Source of the DNA: Meghimatium bilineatum
Taxonomy: Eukaryota; Mollusca; Gastropoda; Stylommatophora; Philomycidae
Assembly: GCA_034231615.1 (NCBI GenBank)
Contig: CM067307.1
Coordinates: forward strand, 3,497,147 to 3,561,146
DNA length: 64,000 bases
Reading direction: 5' to 3'
The number at the start of each line of letters is the position of its first letter. The stretch's first letter is position 1. Both the position numbers and the translations under genes were made by a program. Under the pieces are notes generated by a model that saw nothing but the letters and a program-made list of their open reading frames with translations, was not told the origin of the DNA and did no database searches. This document shows positions 43,290-56,900 of this stretch, piece after piece.

Positions 43290-44600
43290 TCGTCAGATCA
43301 TCATCATTACAAACTGGATACATCCATAGTTGCTCCGATCTCTCCTTGAGTGTATCCGCCATTACACTTCTGCTGACAGTACCGGTCCTATGCTGGTTGA
43401 CCATCATACTTCTGCGCCCTCAAAAATGTTCACTTCTAGCAACACCGCATTTCAATCCCTGATCTTTAATCCTAGCCATTGATAATAAATCATCATCCAC
43501 ATTAGTCTCGCTCTCGCGTGTTATATCTCTTAAGGAGTTCAAAACGTCAGCGCGATCCATTGCCCCATCGCCCTGTGCCACAATCGCGCATGATGCCAGT
43601 TGATCTGCTCTTTCATTATCTCGAACACCCACATGTCCCGGCACGAAAATAAATGTAACCACTTTCAGCCTCGCATTTCTCAAGGCCTCAATCCACTGTT
43701 CGCGAACGAGACCCACTTGTAACTTCTTAATCATATTCATAGTCACTCAAGATGCAGACCTGCGTTACCTTCTGTGTGCATACCCACTCAAATGACCTGG
43801 TCACCGCCATAGTCTCCATGGTCATACTACTCATAATGACCACAAAGGCACCACTCTCCTCCCTGATTGTTTTACCCGTGCACTGAGCTGTGAAAGCCCA
43901 AGCACTGGGAACATGGCTAATCACAGATCCACCAGTGTATACAATCACATCCCCCTCTTTGGTATTCTCACTGACCAAAGTCTGCACTTCTTTCTCCACA
44001 GCTGTGGGACACCATTCTCTGCATTTCCTGTTAAGTAATATTACTACTCTCAAACAAGTTTCGAAATCTGTAGGTAGACTTATTCATTTCACACCTGCTG
44101 CCACATCCTGAAATGTGTATGACATCCTCAGCACGTCCCATCCACGACCTCCCTCTCTTGAGTCTGCTGCCTTTAACTTTCTGTATTTCGGAATGCAACG
44201 GGTGTTCCTTATCTGCATGTATTTGAAGGTACTCCCATGCACGGCAATACTGTAATCTGTGCTCAGCTGTTGGACAGTCAAGTGGGTATGGTATAGCTCT
44301 CGTCGATGTGTCTCTTGTGCACCCAAGTATGATACACATTGCTGCATTCTGAATTATATCCAGTCTTTCTATCTGAGTTTGGCTAAGAGTCAGAATTGTC
44401 AGTGCATATTCCACCACAGCCACAACCAAACCCTAGTGCAAAAGAAATAACAACCTCGGCTCAAACGGTGCAGCAGCCATAACCTTCATTGTTGCTAAGC
44501 ATGTGCCTGCCCATATGATAACGTGATCAACATGTTCATTATCTGATGATAATAATAATGATGAAAGAATCGCCGTGAGCAGGTAATCCATACCCATTCA
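43290..44600 (-). mobile_element. RNase H-bearing LINE: reverse transcriptase end, RNase H and tail (-)
   Basis: Best-preserved element in the window. From about 44.6 kb down: HQGLVVAVVEYALTILTLSQ-type thumb (VVAVVEYALTILTLSQTQIE), LDIIQNAAMCIILGCTRDTS, TAEHRLQYCRAWEYLQIHAD, GDVIVYTGGSVISHVPSAWA (RNase H start), MTMETMAVTRSFEWV, CILSDYEYD, FVPGHVGVRDNERADQLASC, then VNQHRTGTVSRSVM and LKERSEQLWMYPVCND. RNase H acidic residues: first Asp replaced by Gly, Glu and second Asp plausible, last Asp (in ERADQLA) present. The order is as in I/R1-like groups. Two frameshifts (about 44.05 and 43.74 kb). The C-terminus defines tail family T. Confidence 0.88.
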
Positions 44601-44734
44601 GACAAAAGCACATGTTTTTCTCAGCTGTGTAACTGAAGCGTCAACGGATTGGTGTTAAGGTTGTCACGAGGCGTGGTTGTGTAAGGAAGGTTTATATGAA
44701 TGTTCACTTTCCGAAGGGAGGCATTTCATTAGAC

Positions 44735-44850
44735 CAGTATCCCAGGAATACCACCACGTCCTGTCAGTATCACAGGAATACCACCACGTCCTGTCAGTAT
44801 CACAGGAATACCACGACGTCCTGTCAGTATCACAGAATAACCACATCCTG
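44735..44850. repeat. 30-bp tandem repeat, about 4 copies
   Basis: Unit CAGTATCACAGGAATACCAC then CACGTCCTGT; three open frames across it are artefacts of the period. Confidence 0.92.
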
Positions 44851-44884
44851 TCAAGAGTACAGCACATACGTCTCTGTCATTTAT

Positions 44885-45190
44885 TTCATCATTCTTCAGT
44901 CACTTGACCATCCGCAGTGATGGCACATCTAGCATTCCTGGTAATCACGTAGACGACTAACACACTAATGTGTAATGTCCGCTGGGCCTGCATCTTCTCA
45001 CAGTACATGGGTATTGTTTGGTAGAAGACAAAACTAAGGAATTGAGAGAAGGCGTGACAACGATGATTTTTCTCTCACAGTTGGCAGTGTGTCAATCTAT
45101 CCTCCAACTTTCCATAGTAGTATCATAGGACTTCTACATACCTGGACAGAGGACAGTCACTCTACTCTTTGCTCCATGAGCTACAGAGAA
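44885..45190. mobile_element. Dispersed element with SINE core, copy 1
   Basis: Shares with 48,640-48,960: CAGTGATGGC.CATCTA.CATTCC, CGCTGG.CCTG, ACATGGGTA-type and AGAAGACAAAA words. Both end in a degenerate version of the SINE core (ATAGGACTTCTACATACCTGG and CTACTCTTTGCTCC here). SINE of the 34.2 kb family or a composite. Confidence 0.6.
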
Positions 45191-45640
45191 GGTCAGGTTC
45201 TGGTTTCCACATCTGCGTACATTTCTGATAAAGGTATAAAATATATAAGAAGGAAAAATATACAAGACTAACGTTTCGACCAACATATTTTTATCAAGAA
45301 AGGGACGAATAAACACCGGATGGGACCACAAAATCAAACGGAGACTACATGCAGTAGACATGGGATGCAGTATACAGTTTTGGAAAAGTATAAATACAGA
45401 CAACGCGGGAGGAGAGAACCACGGACGTGTGATCACATGGCGAGAAAGTTAAGTAATTCCCATAAAGGAAATGCAAAATAGAGAGAAAAAATTAAAATGT
45501 ATTAATATTAACAATAAAAAATCGTATCTCAACGAGATTTGTAATTACTTTAAAACTCAGAAGTAGGCATATAATGAGAACGGGACATTGTAGCGGCTAA
45601 AACGATGACACAATGCATTTCCATTTTCTGTTCTACATCA
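45191..45640. other. No gene; retroelement-like motif
   Basis: CTGATAAAGGTATAAAATAT...CTAACGTTTCGACCAACAT at 45.23-45.29 kb resembles motifs at 7.45, 9.99 and 58.5 kb, likely non-coding retroelement ends. Confidence 0.35.
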
Positions 45641-45659
45641 TGCTGGAAATCTAGTAGGA

Positions 45660-45805
45660 CCATATTCCTGCTACAAGAGAGATCCAGTGGGAATGCGAGA
45701 AAACACATTGTTCGGCTACAAGAGAGATCTAGTGGGAGTCCGAGAAAACACATTGTTCTGCTACAAAAGAGATCCAGTGGGAGTCCGAGAAAGAACGCTG
45801 AAGAA
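45660..45805. repeat. ~45-bp tandem repeat, about 3 copies
   Basis: Unit CTACAAGAGAGATCCAGTGG then GAGTCCGAGAAAACACATTG and TTCGG; frames encode VRENTLFCYKRD-type repeats. Confidence 0.9.
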
Positions 45806-47158
45806 GAATATCTTTGTATATATATTTCTTAGTATTTACCTACCAAACGGTGCACAGTTTTGCAGCAATCTCTTGATCACTAACTAAATTTCTATATTAT
45901 GCATAATTCCTGGTGGTCCTACTATCTCTCGATCCTTCCTTCCGTCCTTCCTTTCTCTCTCGCCTCCCAGCACACACAATCACACATTCTCCCCCTAATC
46001 TATCCAAATCTGCCCCTAACATCCAAAATAATTCAACTCGAATAAATATCTTCAATCTGTCAATGCACCTTAGTTTTTTACAAATCTAGAACACCCTGGC
46101 GAAATAGTGTGCGGAGAGGGTACCGATAGGGAATCGGTGTGGAGAGAGTGAATGCACTTAATCACATCTGTGAAAGTGTGAAAGTGTGAAAGTGTGAAAG
46201 TGTGAAAGTGGAACGCGGTTATAAGACTACTGTATCGTAAGAAGTCGGTGGCCTTAAGGCCCAGGTCGCAGAGTAGAAGGCCGATGCAGTCATTCATATT
46301 GGTCTACTCAACCAGCCACATTTTACTCCTCTGCCTTCCCCATTCTTTCCATTCATCTCGTCTTTTTATTTATTTTTAGAGTTTGTTTGCAAACTTCCAC
46401 TGAATCGTTCTTGTTTTTGGAATCGTGGTAGTCTAATGTTAAGTCATTCGCCCGCTGACAAGCAGGCGGAAGTTTTGAGTGTATTCGTTATTATTAGTAA
46501 AAAAATTGCACACATTAATCACCCAGCAACCAGGAAGTATGGTACCAGTGCTCATGCTCTATGACAGTGGAGAAATGGCGTTATTGGTACTGTGTAAGTG
46601 GTGTAGATCACGTTGGTTATGAGATTTCTGGTCAACCGGTGACCAGGCAGCTGAGAACTTATCGGAATCCATGTCCTATGACTCATAACTTATATATTGT
46701 TTACCTGGTATTACCTGTCTATGTGCGACACATCTGGCCTTGGATAGACAACTAGAGCTCCTAGTCTTGAATCAGAACATCACATTTGATATTTGACAGC
46801 AAGCTAATATGCTGATACTCCCTGCACTCACCCAAAGTTGATATTTTTCTCCACAAAAGGTCATCACAATTTCAGGAAAATGAGAGAATTTGTCACAGAA
46901 AAGAAGAAATTACATTTTAATTTTCTAGTTAAACCTGTCCTCATTCCCTTTAAGTAAAACGTATCTACGGCTTTGATTACTATTAAACACCGCTCGCACT
47001 GCACGCTAGCCACTTTATTTAACATCCTAATTGTGACGTCAATTACCATTGCTCAAATTTGTTTAACAGTCTCCTCGTGATCGCCATCAATTGTACCACA
47101 TACGCACTCCCTCCTCTAACTAATATAAAAATATATTTCAACTTGATAAAAAAATGTA
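45806..47158. other. No convincing gene; short repeats
   Basis: GTGAAAGT octamer repeats five to six times at 46,166-46,208. At 46,432-46,495 a stretch GTGGTAGTCTAATGTTAAG...CGCCCGCTGACAAGCAGGCGG has an A-box-like start and a perfect GCCCGC/GCAGGC-type stem, a possible degenerate tRNA-like SINE head. Frame 46,561-46,755 is unrecognised. Confidence 0.35.
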
Positions 47159-47160
47159 CA

Positions 47161-47224
<64 letters not shown>

Positions 47225-47229
47225 GACTC

Positions 47230-47313
<84 letters not shown>
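47161..47313. repeat. (TA)n array with self-complementary breaks
   Basis: About 145 bp of alternating TA, broken by CGACTCG at 47,224-47,230 and by a phase slip at 47,268. Whole block is self-complementary and could extrude as a cruciform. All frames over it are tyrosine/isoleucine artefacts. Confidence 0.95.
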
Positions 47314-47314
<1 letters not shown>

Positions 47315-48012
47315 TGTTCAAAAAAATTAAATAATTTTTTTAAAGTAATATTTATAAAAGATATTTGCTGATTGGATATCATTCAACCTATCGACTGTGT
47401 CCACCTGGTCATTATCTTCTTGTGTTTACCTGAATTGTACTCACTTTATGATTTGTGAGGTCGTGAAATAGCTCAAAGTCAAAATAACTTTTTGGCAATA
47501 ACTTATTACAGATTCTTGAGAATGATGTGAAACTTGCTGAACACAAAGCTCTCTGACCATATTATTGAATGCCTATAAAAGACTGACGGTCCTCGAATAA
47601 ATTCATTTGAAAATTCACTGCGCAATATGGTTCATCTCACTACAGAACAACGATACATAACCATTAGAAGCTTACAGACTGGACAATCACAAAATATAGT
47701 GGTCAGATAATTTAATGTGGAATAAACACCATTAGTCACCTTTCGAGGCGATTTCATCAAACTGGCTCTGTGGCAAACCAACAGAGTAGTGGAAAACCCA
47801 GAGTCACGACTCCTGCCGACGACCGATTCACACGGTTGTGTTACCTCAGGAATCAATCTGCATCTGCATGCTGCAGATTGCAGACAATGCCAGCAGTTCG
47901 TCTAATTTTAGATGAAACGGTCAGGATCCGACTGCATGACGCTGGCATTTTGACTAGAATACCATACAGAGATTATGTTCCTACGGACCGGTATCGTCAG
48001 AGCCAATAAACA
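47312..48012 (+). mobile_element. Tc1/mariner-like transposase remnant (+)
   Basis: ATG at 47,627 opens LTTEQRYITIRSLQTGQS, the N-terminal helix-turn-helix start of a Tc1-type transposase. A frameshift near 47.77 kb leads to QQSSGKPRVTTPADDRFTRL then CYLRNQSASA and ETVRIRLHDAGILTRIPYRD, matching the 'SGRPRVTTP..DR.I....LR.R' and 'T(V)R.RL.EAGL..R.PY' blocks of the second DNA-binding domain. The DDE catalytic domain is missing; sequence gives way to a 23-bp repeat at 48.0 kb. The left end (from about 47,312) abuts the TA array, fitting TA target preference. No right end found. Confidence 0.8.
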
Positions 48013-48085
48013 TGCCTACATCTTACACAGACGTATGACTATATCTTACACAGACGTATGACTATATCTTACACAGATGTGTGTG
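48012..48085. repeat. 23-bp tandem repeat, 3 copies
   Basis: Unit CTTACACAGACGTATGACTA then TAT, directly at the break of the transposase remnant. Confidence 0.88.
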
Positions 48086-48488
48086 AAAAATGAATGTAAT
48101 GACGATAGAACAATGTATTTGCTTGAGACAAAATAAGCCCGCTTGCATGTCGGTAACCCAAACAAAAAATATATTAAAAGTGGTGAATCGCGCAAGTTAG
48201 CTATCTCTGGACACGCAACTAGATACCATTCATGTGTATAGGTTATCGTGCACGTAACGGTTGAAGCTGAAAGGAGATTATGGTTATAATGAAATAATCC
48301 CTTTAGCTGTGAGCAGGTAGTATTTAACAGCGCATTAACTTTAGTACAAAAAAATAGATCCTCCTTAGATGAGTAACTGATGTGACACTAAAATGCACGT
48401 TAGTGTTTGGGTTGGTTGGGGGGGGGGGGGGTTATAGATGCAATTTTAGTCCTCGAATGGAGTCATTCCGTTAATGTAATCGTCCATG
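48086..48488. other. No recognisable gene
   Basis: Contains a run of about 14 guanines near 48,418-48,431. No coding evidence. Confidence 0.4.
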
Positions 48489-48489
48489 A

Positions 48490-48640
48490 TCATTGCACCC
48501 AGAACTGCAGCAGAAACATCTTGTGCTATTGCACACAGAACTGCAGCAGAAACATATTGTGCTATTGCACACAGAACTGCAGCAGAAACATATTGTGCTA
48601 TTGCACACAGAACTGCAGCAGAAACATCTTGTGCTATTTC
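48490..48640. repeat. 36-bp tandem repeat, 4 copies
   Basis: Unit AGAACTGCAGCAGAAACATA then TTGTGCTATTGCACAC. Period divisible by three opens three plus-strand frames that run on into the next element. Confidence 0.93.
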
Positions 48641-48960
48641 ATCAAACTTCCGTCAGATTTGTACAACCATCAGCAGTGATGGCGCATCTAACATTCCACG
48701 CCATTTACGAGACTACTACAAAAGAAAAAAGAGAGCAATATCCGCTGGCCTGGATCTCTCCATCACCCATGGGAACCATGTGACAGAAGACAAAATCAAG
48801 AATTGGAGGCAGAGACATGCTGTGCCAGTGTTGTTTCCCCCCCCCCACAGGTAACGTGTTATTATCCAATCGCCAACATTTCTTAGTCCTATGACATGCC
48901 TGGAAAGAAGACAGTGGTCCTATTCTTTGCAGCCTGCACTAGACCTTCATGGCCCATTGC
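48640..48960. mobile_element. Dispersed element with SINE core, copy 2
   Basis: Aligned with 44,885-45,190 (CAGCAGTGATGGCGCATCTA, GCTGGCCTGGATCT, AGAAGACAAAATCAAG.AATTG). It ends with TCTTAGTCCTATGACATGCC and TATTCTTTGC, a degenerate form of the core at 34.44 kb. Confidence 0.65.
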
Positions 48961-49365
48961 CAAAATGAGACGAAAGGTCGTAGATGCTCTTGACATGATT
49001 ACATAAAGGAACGGACAGAGTGATTTTTTTCCGTACACGTCCGTATGACTGATTATAAGGATGTTTATCAGAATGCCTGTATTAATAGCTAAAATGTATC
49101 AGACATGCGGCTATAATTGGTTAAATGTGTCATTGTTACTAGTATTAGAAATATTGACTTTCTGGTGCACATACATGTCACCGCAGGCAGAAATATCTCA
49201 ACGTTACAATACGTTCTTTCTATTATTCAAAACAAATATGTGGAATGTGCTATGACAACAAGCGTCGGTGTATCACATGTCACAACACGAGCCAATGTCA
49301 TAACACTAGCAGATGACACAAGACTATCGTAGAACTCACGAAACGCTAACTCACATGGCAATTTA
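48961..49365. other. No recognisable gene
   Basis: Two short plus-strand frames (49,061-49,255; 49,117-49,332) without motifs. Confidence 0.35.
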
Positions 49366-49367
49366 CA

Positions 49368-52373
<3,006 letters not shown>

Positions 52374-52912
52374 AACAACATGCACAGCAAGATAAAGACA
52401 AGCGGCGATCATTCACTGAATCACCTGGACACGATCAAGACAAGCGGCGATCATTCACTGAATTACCTGGACACGATCAAGACAAGCGGCGATCATTCAC
52501 CGAATTACCTGGACTCGATCAAGACAAGCTGCGATCATTCACTGAATCACCTGGACAAGATCAAGACAAGCGGCGATCATTCACTGAATTACCTGGACAA
52601 GATAAAGACAAGCGGCGATGATTCACTGAATTACCTGGACAAGATCAAGACAATCGGCGATCATTCACTGAGTTACCTGGACACGATAAAGACAAGCGGC
52701 GATGATTCACTGAGTTACCTGGACAAGATAAAGACAAGCGGCGATCATTCACTGAGTTACCTGGACAAGATAAAGACAATCGGCGATCATTCACTGAATC
52801 ACCTGGACAAGATCAAGACAAGAGGCGATCATTCACTGAGTTACCTGGACAAGATAAAGACAAGCGGCGATGATTCACTTAATTACCTGGACACGATCAA
52901 GACAATCATCTG
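52374..52912. repeat. 42-bp minisatellite, about 12.7 units, open in one frame
   Basis: Unit AAGACAAGCGGCGATCATTC then ACTGAATTACCTGGACACGA and TC. Period is 14 codons; the plus-strand frame 52,380-52,928 (182 codons) reads IKTSGDHSLNYLDT in each unit with conservative variants (C/I/R at Ser/Ser/Ser positions, D for H, S for N). It starts at an ATG right at the edge of the CTAT array. No promoter, splice site or flanking domain supports it as a gene. Confidence 0.93.
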
Positions 52913-53190
52913 GATAATAATACGGTAATAAGACACAATCTGGAACGCCAATAAGTAATCTCTCCAAAGACACCATCTAGACGAACAGGCGGACCATAAA
53001 TTACAGGAACAGTTTTCTGCACCCTACCCATTGTCATCCGAAAGTCAAGAATTTGTGGACCCCTGTTTAATTGATTCCATAAATTTAACCCCCCCCCTCC
53101 CACCCAATCTTTAAAAAATAGATAGTACGAATAAATGACATGATTATTTCAGTTTGTTCAAAAACATGTTTTATATTTCACATAAATGAA
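52913..53190. other. No recognisable gene
   Basis: Contains a poly(C) run near 53,088; the minus-strand frame 53,103-52,906 is unrecognised. Confidence 0.4.
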
Positions 53191-53194
53191 TTGC

Positions 53195-53412
53195 TATATC
53201 GTCTTGTTAGCAATTCTGCTATTCGTTTTCCATACCATAGTTACTGATGCGCCTCTCGGTCTGGCATCTCCGACTTCAGCGGCAGTTCTTGCTTGAGAAG
53301 GACTGTGATACAGCTTGATTTCAGGGATGGCCCAACCAATCTGAGTTTGCAGTTCTGTTGTCTGGACAAACCTCACAATCTCCACTTCAATGAGTCGACA
53401 TTGATGGGGAAT
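53195..53412 (-). mobile_element. SINE fragment, 34.2 kb family
   Basis: GATGCGCCTCTCGGTCTGGCATCTCCGACTTCAGCGG-type sequence matches the segment of 34.33-34.37 kb (CGCCTTTCGGCCTGACACAT, CCGACTTCAGCGTGG). The other half has been replaced or has diverged. Confidence 0.6.
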
Positions 53413-53700
53413 TGGTATATTTGAAAAGAATGTTATTGTTGACGTCAATCTTTTATCATCACACACCCCCCCCCCCCCACCCGCCGCTCTGTCAAAAACA
53501 GTAAAGTCAAACTTATACAGACTCCTCCCCCTAATTGTTGATGTTAATTATGGACACCCCCTAACATGCATTCAGTCATTGTCATGACCACACCGAGGCG
53601 ACCACGCATAACCTCGTTATAAACGTTGTTGTCAGGACTAAAACTAAACAACTAGGCCACACCTTGTAGCAACTAATACTAAACAAGCAGGTGACATCAT
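53413..53700. other. No gene; poly(C) and CCCC-rich stretch
   Basis: Poly(C) of 14 near 53,466-53,480, then words shared with 36.3 kb (CTGTCAAAAACAG, AATTATGGACACCCCC). Confidence 0.35.
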
Positions 53701-53724
53701 AAAGTCATTCATAGGACCACAATA

Positions 53725-54072
53725 CATGCCACACTATAGTACTTCTCGAGACCACAACACAATCCACACTATAGTACTTCTCGAGACCACAACACAAACC
53801 ACACTATAGTACTTCTCGAGACCACAACACAAGCCACACTATAGCACTTCTCTAGACCACAACACAAGCCACACTATAGTACTTCTTGAGACCACAACAC
53901 AAGCCACACTATAGTATTTCTCGAGACCACAACACAAGCCACACTATAGTACTTCTCGAGACCACAACACAAGCCACACTATAGTACTTCTCGAGACCAC
54001 AACACAAGCCACACTATAGTACTTCTCGAGACCACAACACAAGCCACAGTATAGTACTTCTAGAGACCACAA
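53725..54072. repeat. 35-bp tandem repeat, 10 copies
   Basis: Unit ACTATAGTACTTCTCGAGAC then CACAACACAAGCCAC. Copies differ by one or two bases and each carries a CTCGAG (or variant) site. Confidence 0.95.
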
Positions 54073-54114
54073 TTATAATTAATAGCTGCACTTTGGATAC
54101 GTCCTAAAATTGCA

Positions 54115-54278
54115 TCCTCAACCTAGCAACCACTCAACCTGGCAACCCCTCAACCTAGCAACCACTCAACCTGGCAACCCCTCAAACTAGCAACCACCCA
54201 ACCTGGCAACCCATCAACCTAGCAACCACTCAACCTGGCAACCCCTCAAACTAGCAACCACTCAACCTAGCAACCACT
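54115..54278. repeat. 16-bp tandem repeat
   Basis: About ten units of CTCAACCTAGCAACCA alternating with CTCAACCTGGCAACCC, so a 32-bp dimer is the effective period. Confidence 0.93.
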
Positions 54279-54404
54279 CAAGAAAAACAAAGCTGATAAC
54301 TCCAGATGCTATGATATAACGAAGAAAGGAATCAAACCTAAGTTGAAAAGTGGGGGGGGGGGGGGTTCTTCAGCTACATGATACGAACGACAACGCCACA
54401 TAAA
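54279..54404. other. Spacer with poly(G) tract
   Basis: A run of about 14 guanines at 54,352-54,365 on the plus strand. Confidence 0.6.
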
Positions 54405-54755
54405 TCCAACATTGAACAGAACACATCAATGTACCCAATCACAAGTGATAAACATTGAACAGAACACATCAATGTACCCAATCACAAGTGATAAACATTG
54501 AACAGAACACATCAATGTACCCAATCACAAGTGATAAACATTGAACAGAACACATCAATGTACCCAATCACAAGTGATAAACATTGAACAGAACACATCA
54601 ATGTACCCAATCACAAGTGATAAACATTGAACAGAACACATCAATGTACCGAATCACAAGTGATAAACATTGAACAGAACACATCAATGTACCCAATCAC
54701 AAGTGATAAACATTGAACAGAACACATCAATGTACCCAATCACAAGTGATAAACC
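54405..54755. repeat. 43-bp tandem repeat, 8 copies
   Basis: Unit AAACATTGAACAGAACACAT then CAATGTACCCAATCACAAGT and GAT; one unit has ACCG for ACCC. Almost no divergence, implying a recent array. Confidence 0.96.
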
Positions 54756-55428
54756 ACCAGGAATAAATTAATAGATGATAAAAAAATTGGCTTCATACAA
54801 AACGCAGAAACAGATTCCACAAATTATTATTTTGTATCCCCCTTGGAAACAATTTGCTCATACAAGTCGGTCCGAAGATCACGTGACGTCTGTATTCACC
54901 CCAAGATTTAAAAAAAAAAAAACAAATGAAATAAATTGCTCAATAACGCGATATAATTCTAATGTCTGATGCATCAAGCAAAATTTTTTTCCAGGAAATT
55001 AATTAAAAGTAGTATGGACATCGTGATGAAATCAGTGATAAATTACTATGAATTCAGTTCTCGCAATGATCCCAAGATTGAAATAATCTAAATAAGTGGG
55101 TACCAGACGCTCTGAATGTTAGAAAATGGTAGGAAATCCCCGTCACCAGCTAACTAGCTGTGCATAACAACTGTTTAGTGGGACCATCTTCCCTCTATTC
55201 GCGGAATGGTCGCGATATGCATACATACGTTATCACATGAATGTGCAGTATCGTGATATCTACACTCAAAGCATAAGAAAATAATCAAACAAGCCTTCAT
55301 TCGTGATGACATTGATTTTTTCCGTCAATCTCATTGGCCACTATGTATATAATGTCTGTCACGTGACAACATCAACCAACGAAATAACGGAAACAATTAA
55401 GTACTTGACGTATGAAAGTTTGTTTTAT
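54756..55428. other. No recognisable gene
   Basis: AT-rich sequence. TTGGCCACTATGTATATAAT at 55,335 resembles one end of the MITE-like element. No coding support. Confidence 0.4.
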
Positions 55429-55429
55429 T

Positions 55430-55722
55430 CTTCTGCGTAACGTTCTTTCTCAAACTCCCACAGATTAATAGGCTGTAGTCTGTAGAACGAAATACGTTTT
55501 GTCATGGTTTACCGCTGGGGTGCGTATCTGCAACTTTCAACTGACACATCTGACTTCAGCATGGCTTCTGTGGTCTATTCACCTAAAATAGGATGGGACA
55601 GGACACTTCAATCTTTCACCTCCTTAGTCGACTCTAATGATATGCGTGGGAGATAAACAGTGTTGCTATTATTTGCTCCTCTTTCGGGACCACGTCAACA
55701 ATAGGGTGGAAGGAATGATTTG
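55430..55722 (-). mobile_element. SINE, second near-complete copy (-)
   Basis: Collinear with 34,233-34,516 over its length: TTCTCAAACTCCCACAGATT, TTTTGTCATGGTTTA, CACATCTGACTTCAGCATGG, TAGGATGGGACAGGACA, CCTCCTTAGTCGACTCTAAT, TATTTGCTCCTCTTTCGGGA. About 20-25 percent diverged by eye and without the clean (CTT)n edge. No flanking duplication seen. Confidence 0.82.
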
Positions 55723-55799
55723 ATTGTGCTCGCACACCTTTACAGTCTATATCCAAGGCAATATGATCGATCTATCGATTAGGATCAATAAAGGATGGT

Positions 55800-56160
55800 C
55801 AGAGTGTATCTCACATATCTATCGACTAGATCAGATGCAAGATTGTCAAAGTGCTTGTGTCAGATCTATCGACTAGATCAGATGAAAGATTGTCAAAGTA
55901 CTTGTGACAGATCTATCGACTAGATCGATGCAAGATTGTCAAAGTGCTTTTGACAGATCTATCGACTAGATCGATGCAAGATTGTCAAAGTGCTTGTGAA
56001 AAATCTATCGACTAGATCGATGCAAGATTGTCAAAGTACTTGTGACAGATCTATCGACTAGATCGATGCAAGATTGTCAAAGTGCTTGTGAAAAATCTAT
56101 CGACTAGATCGGATGCAAGATTGTCAAAGTGCTTGTGACAGATCTATCGACTAGATCAGA
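55800..56160. repeat. ~46-bp tandem repeat, about 8 copies
   Basis: Unit AGATCTATCGACTAGATCGA then TGCAAGATTGTCAAAGTGCT and TGTGAC. Each unit contains GATCTATCGACTAGATC, an imperfect palindrome. AGATC.ATG variants (+/- one base) alternate. Confidence 0.93.
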
Positions 56161-56375
56161 GGAGTTGACAAGATGGGAGGAGGAGTTGACAAGATGGGAG
56201 GAGGAGTTGACAGGATGAGAGGATGAGTTGACAATATGGGAGGAGGATTTGACACGAGTTGATGTAAACATACCTATTACTAAATACTAAACTAAAGTGT
56301 TTGAATTAGAAATTTGTTTGAATTAGAAATTTGTTTGAATTAGAAATTTGTTTGAATTAGAAATTTGTTTAGATT
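56158..56375. repeat. Two short arrays: 18-bp and 17-bp
   Basis: GAGGAGTTGACAAGATGG repeats about five times to 56,255; GTTTGAATTAGAAATTT repeats four times at 56,300-56,368. Confidence 0.9.
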
Positions 56376-56454
56376 GACAAATTGTTTTTGTATTGTGGAA
56401 TATATCGCCTCTCTAATTTGGGGATGTAGTAAAACGACTTATTATTACAAAAAT

Positions 56455-56900
56455 TAGAAGCAGACACTCACAGTTTTAGAACATTGGGTAAGAAAAGCAG
56501 AACTTGAACATTTTGTAGCCACCGGAAAGATCAAAAGAAGAAAGAGAGCAGGACATAGAGAGAAATGTATGGATGGGTTATTGTTGTTATGTTATGTTCC
56601 TCCAGGGCCATAGGCGGCGCATAGGGCAGAAACCATAGCTTTCCATTTCTGTCTTTGTGTTGCCAGGTCTTTCAATTGTTGCGTGTTGTTTAGGTTCATT
56701 GACATGCCTTCTCTATTAATGGTTCTTCGTAGAGTTTCTCTAGGTCTCCCTCTTCTTCTTAAATAACCAATGGGTTATTACTGAGGCATAAAAAAATATG
56801 TCACAAACTAAACTTATTAACAACACATGAGACAAAGAGTTGTGGAGAATCATTATCGCCTACGCCTCTCGGCACAGCACTTAATTGATTGAGAAGTAGA
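56455..56900 (+). mobile_element. LINE 3' end (+), interrupted by another LINE 3' end
   Basis: The plus strand reads ELEHFVATGKIKRRKRAGHR then EKCMDGL up to 56,582. After the insert it resumes TKLINNT.DKELWRIIIAYA and SRHST before the stop. This is the same plan as the elements at 0.15 and 36.8 kb (LENIVTTGK, REKILDSL, ELWRAM, SRHGT). Confidence 0.82.
56583..56769 (-). mobile_element. LINE 3' end inserted in the LINE at 56.5 kb (-)
   Basis: The minus strand encodes LRRRGRPRETLRRTINREGM then LATQRQKWKAMVSALCAAYG, matching the end of the 40.0 kb element, followed by CATAACATAACAACAA as 3' tail at 56,583. Flanked by ATGGGTTATT at 56,573-56,582 and 56,770-56,779, a 10-bp target-site duplication. 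Strongly 5'-truncated (187 bp). Confidence 0.9.

Noticed and set aside
53725..54072. Direct repeats that could be read as a CRISPR array.
   Set aside because: A head-to-tail 35-bp minisatellite with no unique spacers.
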